A stretch of 64,000 nt of DNA from Methanobacteriota archaeon (GTDB taxonomy: Archaea > Halobacteriota > Methanomicrobia > Methanomicrobiales > Methanocorpusculaceae). The stretch covers positions 62,001 through 126,000 of the forward strand of contig JAEWXF010000028.1 of NCBI GenBank assembly GCA_023396065.1, read 5' to 3'. The notes beneath the pieces are model-generated. The model ran no database searches. It saw nothing but the letters and a program-made list of their open reading frames with translations, and was not told the DNA's origin. How positions within the stretch are numbered: the stretch's first letter is position 1; each line of letters opens with the position of its first letter. The position numbers and the translations under genes were made by a program. Positions 18,491 through 27,100 of the stretch are shown here, in pieces.

Positions 18491-19115
18491 CACAAACCTT
18501 GTCCTGCCCTCAATCGCCTGTCTTCTCCCGATCATTCCCGGTGTTCTGCTCTGGGATCAGCTGCCGGACCAGCTCGTCATCCACTGGAACGCTGCCGGTG
18601 AACCGGATAACTATGGACCAAAAGCCCTGGTCGTCTTTGGTCTCCCGCTGCTGATGTGCGGCCTGAACCTGTTTCTCCAGTTCATGCAGAAAGCTGATCC
18701 GAGAGTCGGGAACGCATCCCGTACGTTGCGTCTCCTCAGCACATGGATCATTCCGGTGCTGTCTCTCATTCTCGTCCCGGTTACACTGCTTTCCGGAATG
18801 GGAATGGCGATTCCGATCACCGTGATTATCTCTCTCCTCCTTGGGATTCTCCTTATCGGTATCGGAAATTATCTGCCGAAATCAAAACAGAACAGCACCT
18901 TTGGTATCCGTCTGCCCTGGACCCTTGCCAGCGAGGATAACTGGAACAAAACCCATCACCTGACCGGGTACCTCTGGATCCTTGGGGGTATTCTTCTGAT
19001 ACTCGGTGCATTTCTTCCGTCCCTTGGATTCCTGCCGGTTCTGGAGATCGTTCTGATTTTCGTGATCGGCGTTCCGTTTGTCTACTCATATATTCTGTAT
19101 AAAAAAGGTGTATGA
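18477..19115 (+). CDS. SdpI-family membrane protein
   Basis: The 212-aa product begins MKKPDTNLVLPSIACLLPII and carries the DUF1648-type opening (LPDQLVIHWNAAGEPDNYGP) followed by five or six hydrophobic helices. The cytosolic loop NYLPKSKQNSTFGIRLPWTL and ASEDNWNKTHHLTGYLW are the SdpI signature. SdpI in Bacillus gives immunity to a killing peptide and signals to SdpR; in archaea its role is not established. I chose ATG 18477, inside the end of the ArsR-type gene; upstream in-frame sequence is that gene read out of frame. Coupled translation with the regulator is likely. Confidence 0.88.
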   Translation: MKKPDTNLVLPSIACLLPIIPGVLLWDQLPDQLVIHWNAAGEPDNYGPKALVVFGLPLLMCGLNLFLQFMQKADPRVGNASRTLRLLSTWIIPVLSLILVPVTLLSGMGMAIPITVIISLLLGILLIGIGNYLPKSKQNSTFGIRLPWTLASEDNWNKTHHLTGYLWILGGILLILGAFLPSLGFLPVLEIVLIFVIGVPFVYSYILYKKGV

Positions 19116-19121
19116 GAAGAC

Positions 19122-19280
19122 TCAGCCTCTCTTCACAAAATATTTTTTGGGAGCTCCGCACATAGGACAGACCCACGAATCCGGAATCCTGTCAAATGAG
19201 GTTCCGGCAGGAACAGCAGGTGCCGCCCCTTTTTCTTCATCATACACGTAGCCGCAGGTTACACAGACATATTTTGCCAT
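19122..19280 (-). CDS. Rubredoxin
   Basis: The 52-aa protein MAKYVCVTCGYVYDEEKGAA ... WVCPMCGAPKKYF has the two CxxCG knuckles (Cys6, Cys9 and Cys39, Cys42 region) that bind one iron in rubredoxins, and the usual family length. It transfers single electrons in the cytoplasm, in anaerobes often to oxygen- or peroxide-reducing enzymes. The start is the ATG at 19278-19280; upstream in-frame sequence is not rubredoxin-like. It converges with the SdpI-like gene (6 bp apart) and is divergent from the cysteine-desulfurase-like gene. Confidence 0.93.
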   Translation of the reverse strand: MAKYVCVTCGYVYDEEKGAAPAVPAGTSFDRIPDSWVCPMCGAPKKYFVKRG

Positions 19281-19377
19281 GCCACAACATTTACCGCTGA
19301 AGATAGTAAGTGTTTGCCTCACGGCAGCCATATTGGAGAAACAGTTATACAGAGGGGCGGCTGATATTCTGCATACA

Positions 19378-20550
19378 ATGGGTCTACCGCAAAAACCACT
19401 CATCTATCTGAACAACGCAGCAACCAGCTGGCCAAAACCCCCCGAAGTTCTGGAAGCGCTGACCGCGTCCCTCGCCCTCCCGGTTTTCGGTTCCGGGAGA
19501 ACCACCGGAACGCATGGAGAAGACTATGTCCTGCTGGCACGGGAACGACTTGCCGCATTTTTTGGCGTGGACCTCCCCGAACATATCATCTTCACCCATA
19601 ATGCGACCGACTCCCTGAACATCCTGATATCCGGATTCCTTGCAAACATACCGGATCACTGCCATGTTCTGACCACCGCACTGGACCACAACTCCGTTCT
19701 TCGGCCGCTTCATGAATATGAACGGGCCGGCCGTATCCGGCTTGGCATCGTGCCCTTTGAAAACGCCATCGTCAGCCCCGAATCGGTTGAGGCCGCCATT
19801 CAGCCGGACACCCGGCTCATGGTCATGGCGCACGGCAGCAATGTTCTCGGCTCGGTTCAGAATATCCGTGCCGTCAGCGAAATCCTGCATGACCATGGGA
19901 TTTTTTTTATCGTGGACGGAGCACAGACCGCCGGACACCTGGCGGTCACCCTGCGTGACCTGCCGGTCGACGCCTTCGTATTCACCGGCCATAAAGGTCT
20001 TCTCGGCGTTCCCGGGACCGGAGGATTTTATCTGCAGAATCCTGAGGCTGTAGCTCCGGTCCGGTTTGGCGGAACCGGCACGAACTCCCTGTCACTTTTC
20101 CAGCCCCGGGAGATGCCGGACCGCTTTGAGGTGGGAACCCACAATTATCCGGGACTTGCCGCCCTCGCAGCCGGCGTCCGGTACCTCGAAGACCGGGGTA
20201 TTGCATCCATTGCGAAAAAAGCCGAAGATCAGACCGCATACCTCATCCGGGAACTGCAGCGCGAAGAAAATATCATTCTCTACAACACCCGTCCCGGACT
20301 CCCGGTTATCTCCTTGAACATCCGGGGTCTGGACAATGATGATGTCGGATTCATCCTTGCACGGGCGTACAATATCATCGTGAGAACAGGACTTCACTGT
20401 TCCCCGCTGGTTCACCAGGTCATCGATAACGGACAGGGATGTATCCGTCTGAGTCTTTCCTGTCTCACCACCGATGAAGAGTGCCGGACGGCAGCCGAAG
20501 CCATACGGGAGGTCGCACGGAATGCGGATTCAAAGGTCAGTTCAGCATAA
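19378..20550 (+). CDS. Class V aminotransferase, cysteine-desulfurase-like
   Basis: The 390-aa PLP enzyme has the class V fold seen in SufS/Csd proteins: YLNNAATSWPKPPEV at the start, FTHNATDSLNILI, DHNSVLRP, FIVDGAQTAGH for the cofactor Asp, and FTGHKGLLGVPGTGG containing the Schiff-base Lys. Near the end RTGLHCSPLVH supplies the expected catalytic Cys loop. The expected reaction is cysteine to alanine plus enzyme-bound sulfur, for Fe-S clusters or thio-modifications. The start ATG 19378 follows TTATAC (~30 bp upstream), suggesting a leaderless mRNA. The next gene starts 22 bp downstream and may be co-transcribed. Exact substrate cannot be told; related selenocysteine lyases look alike. Confidence 0.88.
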   Translation: MGLPQKPLIYLNNAATSWPKPPEVLEALTASLALPVFGSGRTTGTHGEDYVLLARERLAAFFGVDLPEHIIFTHNATDSLNILISGFLANIPDHCHVLTTALDHNSVLRPLHEYERAGRIRLGIVPFENAIVSPESVEAAIQPDTRLMVMAHGSNVLGSVQNIRAVSEILHDHGIFFIVDGAQTAGHLAVTLRDLPVDAFVFTGHKGLLGVPGTGGFYLQNPEAVAPVRFGGTGTNSLSLFQPREMPDRFEVGTHNYPGLAALAAGVRYLEDRGIASIAKKAEDQTAYLIRELQREENIILYNTRPGLPVISLNIRGLDNDDVGFILARAYNIIVRTGLHCSPLVHQVIDNGQGCIRLSLSCLTTDEECRTAAEAIREVARNADSKVSSA

Positions 20551-20572
20551 ATACTGTGCGGACGGATCGTTT

Positions 20573-20890
20573 ATGAAGGAATACCTTCTGGATGCTCCGG
20601 TTACCGCGGAGTTTTTCCGGTATCTGGCAAACTTCGGAAAAGTCGAGCAGCTCCCCAACCTTGGCGAGGGCTTCTTTACCTTTACCAGACCGGACTGGTT
20701 TTCCATTAAAGGATTTGCCGGGGATACCGCGGTTGAGGTGCGGTTCAAAACCGCATCGATGGAGATGACCAGTGAGTTTCTGTATTTTCTCTTCTCCGCC
20801 TATCGCGGGGAGGAAACGGATCTCACCGTTCTGAAACGAAGAGAAGCGTCACTTGCCGAGCGGGTCCGGGTCCATCTTTACGGGAAATGA
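20573..20890 (+). CDS. Conserved-looking small protein of unknown function
   Basis: The 105-aa protein (MKEYLLDAPVTAEFFRYLAN ... HLYGK) looks like a folded alpha/beta domain. It has no signal peptide, membrane segment or metal motif. Codon use resembles the genes around it. It begins 22 bp after the cysteine-desulfurase-like gene and is probably in the same operon, which would hint at a link to sulfur transfer, but that is only context. Its last 14 codons fall in the 109-bp sequence repeated at 21231-21338. Confidence 0.65.
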   Translation: MKEYLLDAPVTAEFFRYLANFGKVEQLPNLGEGFFTFTRPDWFSIKGFAGDTAVEVRFKTASMEMTSEFLYFLFSAYRGEETDLTVLKRREASLAERVRVHLYGK

Positions 20891-20956
20891 CCGTCTCCGG
20901 TGACCACCCGGTCCGCATATGCGCCGATATCAGAACAGCCGTTCTTTTTTGCAATT
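20848..20956. repeat. Direct repeat, left copy (109 bp)
   Basis: This segment reappears at 21231-21338 with about three differences (one 1-bp deletion, two substitutions). Read on the plus strand it holds the 3' end of the 20573 gene; on the minus strand it holds a detached copy of the last ~25 codons of the asparagine-synthase-like gene (KKNGCSDIGAYADRVV...). The pair flanks the inverted-repeat element at 20961-21227. Confidence 0.9.
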
Positions 20957-20960
20957 ATTC

Positions 20961-21227
20961 GAACATACCACTTCCTAATGTGGGGGGGCGCGGCCCCGGG
21001 GCGGGGCAGCGACCCGCACATGAACTGATATCTTCGACGCACTCGCCCTCCGGGCTCGGAGAGGGCTACCCCTAGTGGGTTCCTCCCACTACCAGTGAAT
21101 AGAGGAACACCCGTACGAGGGAGGCACCGTAGCCCGGAGGGCGAGTGCGTCGAAGACGTGCTTTTCTGTGAGGTATGCTGCTGCCCGCCCGGGGCAGCAT
21201 ACCCCACATTAGAAAAGTGCGTGTTCG
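20961..21227. mobile_element. MITE-like inverted-repeat element, non-coding
   Basis: This ~267-bp GC-rich element is symmetrical over most of its length. Its ends read GAACAT... and ...GTGTTC. CTAATGTGGGG (20975-20985) pairs with CCCCACATTAG (21202-21212), and a 25-bp perfect inverted repeat joins 21032-21056 to 21131-21155 (arms begin CTTCGACGCACTCGCCCTCC). No credible coding region is present. It lies between 109-bp direct repeats, so it entered with, or caused, a duplication of the target. The folded RNA would be a long hairpin. A non-autonomous transposon derivative is the best guess; a structured RNA is an alternative. Confidence 0.65.
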
Positions 21228-21230
21228 ATT

Positions 21231-21338
21231 GTCACTTGCCAGCGGGTCCGGGTCCATCTTTACGGGAAATGACCGTCTCCGGTGACCACCCGGTCCGCAT
21301 ACGCGCCGATATCAGAACAGCCATTCTTTTTTGCAATT
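21231..21338. repeat. Direct repeat, right copy (108 bp)
   Basis: Right-hand copy of the sequence at 20848-20956. This copy carries the intact C-terminal codons and stop of the asparagine-synthase-like gene (minus strand) and a fragment of the 20573 gene end, so the ancestral junction between the two convergent genes was probably duplicated. Confidence 0.9.
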
Positions 21339-22258
21339 TTTCTGAGTGCCGCGGATATCCCGCTTCCATACTGCATGGCTTTCTTCGCTTTCCATGCGAT
21401 ATCTGCCGGCAAGTACATCTCTGCCACCTTTCTCAGCGCAATTTTGCGGAGATCTCCCGCCACCAGCTCCTCCTCGCCGAACCTCCGGGATGCGGCCACC
21501 ACCCGTTCATCCATGTAGGGCATTGAGTACCAGACGCCGGAGACAGCCACAGCCGCGGCGTCCCGTTCCCGCTGAGCGGCAAGGCCATGGAAATCCCGGG
21601 TGAGTTCCGCCCGCAGGTCCGTACTGCGGCCGTACCGGGCGTATCCGCCGAAGAGTTCATCCGCTGCCTGACCGGTGAGAATCCGATCGGCGCCTGCGTC
21701 CCGGGCTGCCTGACCGACAAAGTATCCGGTCAGCCCTATCTCAATGTCCATCGGTGTTCTCCGCGGAATCACTCGGAGGAGGCTGGGCAGTGCATCGATG
21801 AGATCATCCTCGGTAATCGTCCGGGTCCGGAGCGTGAGACCGAGCCGGTCGGCGGCGGAAACTGCGGCGGTAAGATCATGCGAGTCTTCCATGCCGACGG
21901 CGATGCAGGGAAGCCCGGCAAGTACCGCAATGAGTGTCGAGTCTACGCCGCCGGAAAGGGTAACGACGGCGTTTGCGTCTGAAGCTGCTTCCACCCTGAG
22001 CCGGACAGCCTCCCGGACCGCATCGTTGAGGGAAAGCTCCGGGACTTCCGGGTTTATGGGGAAATCCCCGGTTTTTGTGAGAACCCGGCCTGCCGGGATG
22101 CTGCCCGGTATGATTCCGTACCGGTCGCGGGCGCTGAAAGTATCGGTACACAGGGTAAACTCACCGCCGCAGACTGCAAGCTTTTCGGGAGAGATATCTG
22201 CAATTTCTGTCCCGGTAAGAATCCTGCCGGCAGACTCGATCCATCCGTGGAGTTCCAT
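21260..22258 (-). CDS. Asparagine-synthase-like ATP-pyrophosphatase
   Basis: The 332-aa protein has the N-type ATP-pyrophosphatase core: VVTLSGGVDSTLIAVLAG (PP-loop SGGVDS), then RILTGQAADELFGGYARYGR, the substrate-site motif of asparagine synthetases. The first ~110 residues (MELHGWIESAGRILTGTEIA) lack the N-terminal Cys of class II glutamine amidotransferases, so glutamine hydrolysis is not expected here. It may amidate a carboxylate using ammonia or act on another substrate, as in the asparagine-synthase-related proteins of archaea. The ATG at 22258 overlaps the stop of the upstream small gene (TGATG), indicating coupled translation. Confidence 0.8.
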   Translation of the reverse strand: MELHGWIESAGRILTGTEIADISPEKLAVCGGEFTLCTDTFSARDRYGIIPGSIPAGRVLTKTGDFPINPEVPELSLNDAVREAVRLRVEAASDANAVVTLSGGVDSTLIAVLAGLPCIAVGMEDSHDLTAAVSAADRLGLTLRTRTITEDDLIDALPSLLRVIPRRTPMDIEIGLTGYFVGQAARDAGADRILTGQAADELFGGYARYGRSTDLRAELTRDFHGLAAQRERDAAAVAVSGVWYSMPYMDERVVAASRRFGEEELVAGDLRKIALRKVAEMYLPADIAWKAKKAMQYGSGISAALRKIAKKNGCSDIGAYADRVVTGDGHFP

Positions 22259-22464
22259 CAGTAGCCCCGGGTGAGTGTTTCCAGTTCGTCCTGAATACAG
22301 TTGCGAATCATCCGTTCGAGAGCTTTCATGTCCGGCGGGGCGGAAGTTTTCTTCTGTTCCTGCAGTTTTGCTTCCATGATGCGGATACCTTCGCTGATGG
22401 TTTTGCCGTACTGCAGACAGATGGCTTCGGCATCTTCCGAGATGCGGACGACTTTCGTGGACAT
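22258..22464 (-). CDS. Small ribbon-helix-helix-like protein
   Basis: The 68-aa protein starts MSTKVVRISEDAEAICLQYG, a short beta strand followed by a helix, then KTISEGIRIMEAKLQEQKK, a second helix. This is the pattern of ribbon-helix-helix DNA-binding proteins such as antitoxins and nickel-type regulators. A helical tail follows. It is coupled by TGATG overlap to the asparagine-synthase-like gene. Three two-part TGTAACA sites lie just upstream, between it and the divergent ClC gene, and are good candidate targets. The fold is inferred by eye and no toxin partner is recognised. Confidence 0.6.
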   Translation of the reverse strand: MSTKVVRISEDAEAICLQYGKTISEGIRIMEAKLQEQKKTSAPPDMKALERMIRNCIQDELETLTRGY

Positions 22465-22688
22465 AGCAGTGATATATTGGTGTTTCTGGTATTTGTAACA
22501 TATTGTAACAATGGGATTTCAGGCTCTTTTTGGGAATCCCTTACGTATTTGCAGAAATACGTGTTTTCCGTACAACCCATTATAACAAATTGTTACACCT
22601 GCGGTATTTCTGTTACAAAATGTAACAAACCTGTTTCTGCACCTTATTTATATTTGAACATCCTGTATCAAAATATAGAGGGCATATT
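22465..22688. promoter_or_regulatory. Divergent control region with three TGTAACA-type operators
   Basis: Three 17-bp sites each consist of two 7-mers separated by 3 bp. They are TGTAACA-TAT-TGTAACA (22494-22510), TATAACA-AAT-TGTTACA (22581-22597) and the perfect palindrome TGTTACA-AAA-TGTAACA (22611-22627). The last is 20 bp upstream of a TATA box (TTTATATTT, 22647-22655) for the ClC gene; the first is 30 bp upstream of the small RHH-like gene's ATG. A Shine-Dalgarno (AGAGGG, near 22677) precedes the ClC GTG start. The layout predicts joint regulation of both genes by one dimeric factor. Confidence 0.65.
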
Positions 22689-24080
22689 GTGGGTCAGGAA
22701 AGTACGCGAACCTCATTTCAGAAAAGTATCCTGATCGGTGTCTCGCTCGGTATAATCTCCGGCATCGGGGCACTTCTGTTTTTCTGGGGACTGGAGTACG
22801 GAACTGCCTTTGTGATGGAGATTCTGTTCGGCGCTCATCTTCCGCTGGAGGGTCAGTCCCCTGCCGACATCAGCGGCTGGACGCCGCCGGCGTTTATCTG
22901 GCTGATTCTTCCCATCATCTGCGGCGGAGCGTTGCTGTCCGGTCTGATAGTTTATTTCTTCGCCCCCGAAGCCGAGGGACACGGAACAGACGCCGCAATT
23001 AAGGCCTATCACGGTGACGGCCGGATTCGCTGGCGTGTTCCGCTGGTGAAGGCGGTTGCATCCATCATTACCATCTCAACCGGCGGGAGCGCCGGACGGG
23101 AGGGGCCGACTGCCCAGATCGCCGCAGGGTTTGGCTCGATTGTATCAGACCTCCTGCATCTGTCGGACCGGGAACGAAAAATTGCCATCGCAACAGGTAT
23201 CGGTGCCGGAATCGGCACGATCTTCAAAGCGCCGCTCGGCGGGGCAATTCTTGCGGCTGAAATATTATACCTGCGTGATTTTGAATCGGATGCGATTATG
23301 CCGTCGTTTCTCGCCTCGATCATCGGCTACTCCATCTTCGGATTTTTTGAAGGGTATGATTCCATCTTCGGTACAATGCCTATGACCTGGACTGTTATCC
23401 AGCTGCCCCTTTTCCTGATGCTGGGCGTTGTAGCTGCGGTGGTCGGCCTGTTTTACATTAAAACATTTTACGGTACAAAAGAGGTGTTCGACCGGCTGTT
23501 TACCCGGTATCATCTGCCGAAGTATCTGAAACCGGTCTGCGGTGCGTTTCTGATCGGAGTGTTTGTGATTGCCGCGGCATATATCTCTCCGGAGACGATG
23601 ATGGTCGGGCTGGCAAGTCTTGGAAGCGGCTACGGATTTCTCCAGATGGCACTTTACAATATGCTGCCTCTGAGTGTCCTGATTCTCATACCGATCACCA
23701 AAACGCTGACGACCGCACTGACGATCGGATCCGGAGGGAGCGGCGGGGTGTTTGCTCCGGGACTTGCCGTTGGCGGGTTTGCCGGCGGGGCGCTGGGCAT
23801 GGCTCTGCATATGGTGGTTCCGGGACTGGTTCCGCTTGCCAGTGTGCCTGTGTTTGCCATCGTGGGCATGCTTGCCCTGTTCGGCGGGATATCCCATGCG
23901 CCGATCGCGATTATGATAATGGTACTGGAGATGACCGGGAACTTTTCCCTGTTTGTTCCCGCAATGGGAGCTGTGGTGATCTCCTGTCTGCTGATGGGCA
24001 AGGAGACCATCTTCCGGCAGCAGCTGATCAGTAAAGAGGAGCCTGTGTGCTATAATGACACTTTGGGAGAACCGAAATAA
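22689..24080 (+). CDS. ClC-family chloride channel/transporter
   Basis: The 463-aa membrane protein has the ClC motifs in order: GSAGREGPTAQIAAGFGS for the anion site with its gating Glu in REGP, then GIGAGIGTIFKAPLGGAI, then GSGGSGGVFAPGLAVGGFAG. About ten to twelve hydrophobic helices are visible. The gating Glu suggests a gated channel or a proton exchanger; the second, internal proton Glu cannot be located by eye. The start is GTG at 22689, preceded by AGAGGG. The gene is controlled by a region with repeated TGTAACA sites. Its stop is only 36 bp from the outermost CRISPR repeat. Confidence 0.93.
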   Translation: MGQESTRTSFQKSILIGVSLGIISGIGALLFFWGLEYGTAFVMEILFGAHLPLEGQSPADISGWTPPAFIWLILPIICGGALLSGLIVYFFAPEAEGHGTDAAIKAYHGDGRIRWRVPLVKAVASIITISTGGSAGREGPTAQIAAGFGSIVSDLLHLSDRERKIAIATGIGAGIGTIFKAPLGGAILAAEILYLRDFESDAIMPSFLASIIGYSIFGFFEGYDSIFGTMPMTWTVIQLPLFLMLGVVAAVVGLFYIKTFYGTKEVFDRLFTRYHLPKYLKPVCGAFLIGVFVIAAAYISPETMMVGLASLGSGYGFLQMALYNMLPLSVLILIPITKTLTTALTIGSGGSGGVFAPGLAVGGFAGGALGMALHMVVPGLVPLASVPVFAIVGMLALFGGISHAPIAIMIMVLEMTGNFSLFVPAMGAVVISCLLMGKETIFRQQLISKEEPVCYNDTLGEPK

Positions 24081-24116
24081 GGTATGAATGTGGAGGATAC
24101 GCGAAGTGGGGGAGAT

Positions 24117-27100
24117 ATTTCAATCCACGTACCTGCGAGAGGTATGACTTGAAGCATGCGGTCTTGGATCTGACACATACATTTCAATCCACGTACCTCT
24201 GTGAGGTACGACCTGGAGCTGCTGCGGCGCGTGGTACGGCTGGAAACATTTCAATCCACGTACCTCTGTGAGGTACGACGTCTTCGAACGATACACGCAG
24301 GACGATACAGAGATTTCAATCCACGTACCTCTGTGAGGTACGACTCCCTATGGTGCCGTCACATTCGCCATGTTCCAGGATTTCAATCCACGTACCTCTG
24401 TGAGGTACGACATCCCGCTTGTTTGCACACAGAGAGGCTCTGAGAATTTCAATCCACGTACCTCTGTGAGGTACGACTCCCGAAGGAAATCCACGAGATC
24501 GACGGTCGCCTTATTTCAATCCACGTACCTCTGTGAGGTACGACTTCCCCGAAAGGTGACGGTTCATGATGAGGCAATTTCAATCCACGTACCTCTGTGA
24601 GGTACGACGTCCAAGTGCTAACGGGAACACCTTGGTTGTAAATTTCAATCCACGTACCTCTGTGAGGTACGACGATATTCCGTTGGGAACAATCCCGGGT
24701 ACTCAGAATTTCAATCCACGTACCTCTGTGAGGTACGACATACTCATAAATGTCAGTGATGGGTTTTCGATAATTTCAATCCACGTACCTCTGTGAGGTA
24801 CGACTGATTTTTGACGCCTTGCCCTTGGGTATCATTTCCAATTTCAATCCACGTACCTCTGTGAGGTACGACTTACATCTCACAGTATGTTATCATGGGA
24901 TGGATATTTCAATCCACGTACCTCTGTGAGGTACGACCAACCACGAGGATGTGGATGTACCCTCGTGTTCATTTCAATCCACGTACCTCTGTGAGGTACG
25001 ACTTAGGCCTCCTCAGGACACGGGTATTCCGCCGGATTTCAATCCACGTACCTCTGTGAGGTACGACTCCACCTGCGGCGGGCGATTTCGGAATATGCGG
25101 TGAATTTCAATCCACGTACCTCTGTGAGGTACGACCACCTACATCCACGAAAATCACGCTCTAGTGTACATTTCAATCCACGTACCTCTGTGAGGTACGA
25201 CCCGCACCGTAGGCGACGTAACAAAATACTGGGTATTTCAATCCACGTACCTCTGTGAGGTACGACAAAATGATCATGGACCTTTGATCGACAAGAGGTA
25301 ATTTCAATCCACGTACCTCTGTGAGGTACGACCGACGACGGCGAAAGAAGCCGCGTGACGCTGCGATTTCAATCCACGTACCTCTGTGAGGTACGACTCA
25401 TCTTTGCGGCCTCTCTGCAGTGCGGCCGGTATTTCAATCCACGTACCTCTGTGAGGTACGACCTCCCTGTTCCTCTTCGATTCGTGCTTTGTTGTAATTT
25501 CAATCCACGTACCTCTGTGAGGTACGACTAGACCAAATCCAGTTGAAACCCTCATAGTCCACATTTCAATCCACGTACCTCTGTGAGGTACGACGGGAAT
25601 ACGTTGAACCCCTACATCCAATTCATGAATTTCAATCCACGTACCTCTGTGAGGTACGACGATATCACCTTTGATTAGTCCAAAAGCTACTGAATTTCAA
25701 TCCACGTACCTCTGTGAGGTACGACACACCCGGGAATTCTCACAGCCCGCAGAGCATATTTCAATCCACGTACCTCTGTGAGGTACGACTCTGGAACAGC
25801 ACAACGAATTCCCCCACCATGGTAATTTCAATCCACGTACCTCTGTGAGGTACGACAGACCACTGGCCCGGAGACCGAGGACGAGGGGGATTTCAATCCA
25901 CGTACCTCTGTGAGGTACGACAGAATATGACAAATGCGCTTATTGGGCATTTTGAATTTCAATCCACGTACCTCTGTGAGGTACGACCGGTTTCCCGTTC
26001 GTGTATGAACGGATTCTGCAATTTCAATCCACGTACCTCTGTGAGGTACGACTCTGTGGCCTACGACGCCTGCATGATCTATGCAATTTCAATCCACGTA
26101 CCTCTGTGAGGTACGACGTCCAAGAGCTAACGGGAACACTTTGGTTGTAAATTTCAATCCACGTACCTCTGTGAGGTACGACGGAAGGCAGAAAAGAAGA
26201 TCAGCGTATTAAAGGATTTCAATCCACGTACCTCTGTGAGGTACGACCAAATGTACCATAGGCACACTGATAAAAAGCGAGATTTCAATCCACGTACCTC
26301 TGTGAGGTACGACAATCCAGACTCGGACATTCCCGCAAGGGATAGGAATTTCAATCCACGTACCTCTGTGAGGTACGACCCGGACATGGGTATTCACCCG
26401 GATACATACCCGGATTTCAATCCACGTACCTCTGTGAGGTACGACCTATACCAGTTTGACCCATGCCCAAATATATCTATTTCAATCCACGTACCTCTGT
26501 GAGGTACGACCCGTTGTCCCGGATGTGCTGCACGAGTCCGGCATTTCAATCCACGTACCTCTGTGAGGTACGACGTAAACAATGACAATGGCAGACATGA
26601 TCTGAAAATTTCAATCCACGTACCTCTGTGAGGTACGACCCCAAACCCGGATCGTGTAGGCGTTCGCAGGTTCATTTCAATCCACGTACCTCTGTGAGGT
26701 ACGACCCTTCCTGAATTATTTTATCACCGAAAAACTCACATTTCAATCCACGTACCTCTGTGAGGTACGACTCATCAAGTGCCCGGACACGCTGGCGCTC
26801 CTCGATATTTCAATCCACGTACCTCTGTGAGGTACGACTACCTAAATGTCCAGATGGACAGGTCCCTGGACATTTCAATCCACGTACCTCTGTGAGGTAC
26901 GACGAATACACAGAAAACACATTCAATTCCATCTGATTTCAATCCACGTACCTCTGTGAGGTACGACTGCCACCGTCATCTTCTCTATACGAATCACTCC
27001 AATTTCAATCCACGTACCTCTGTGAGGTACGACACTGCAAAAGATGTAATGTTCATGGTACAGCTATTTCAATCCACGTACCTCTGTGAGGTACGACGAT

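Noticed and set aside
20878..21207. Minus-strand frame ending KKNGCSDIGAYADRVV..., which looks like an asparagine-synthase relative.
   Set aside because: It is a 25-codon fragment created by the 109-bp duplication and joined to translated inverted-repeat DNA; it is not a gene.
24075..24088. GGTATGA before the outermost repeat might be the end of a further decayed repeat.
   Set aside because: Only seven or eight bases agree, it overlaps the ClC stop codon, and the implied spacer (28 bp) is shorter than all others.
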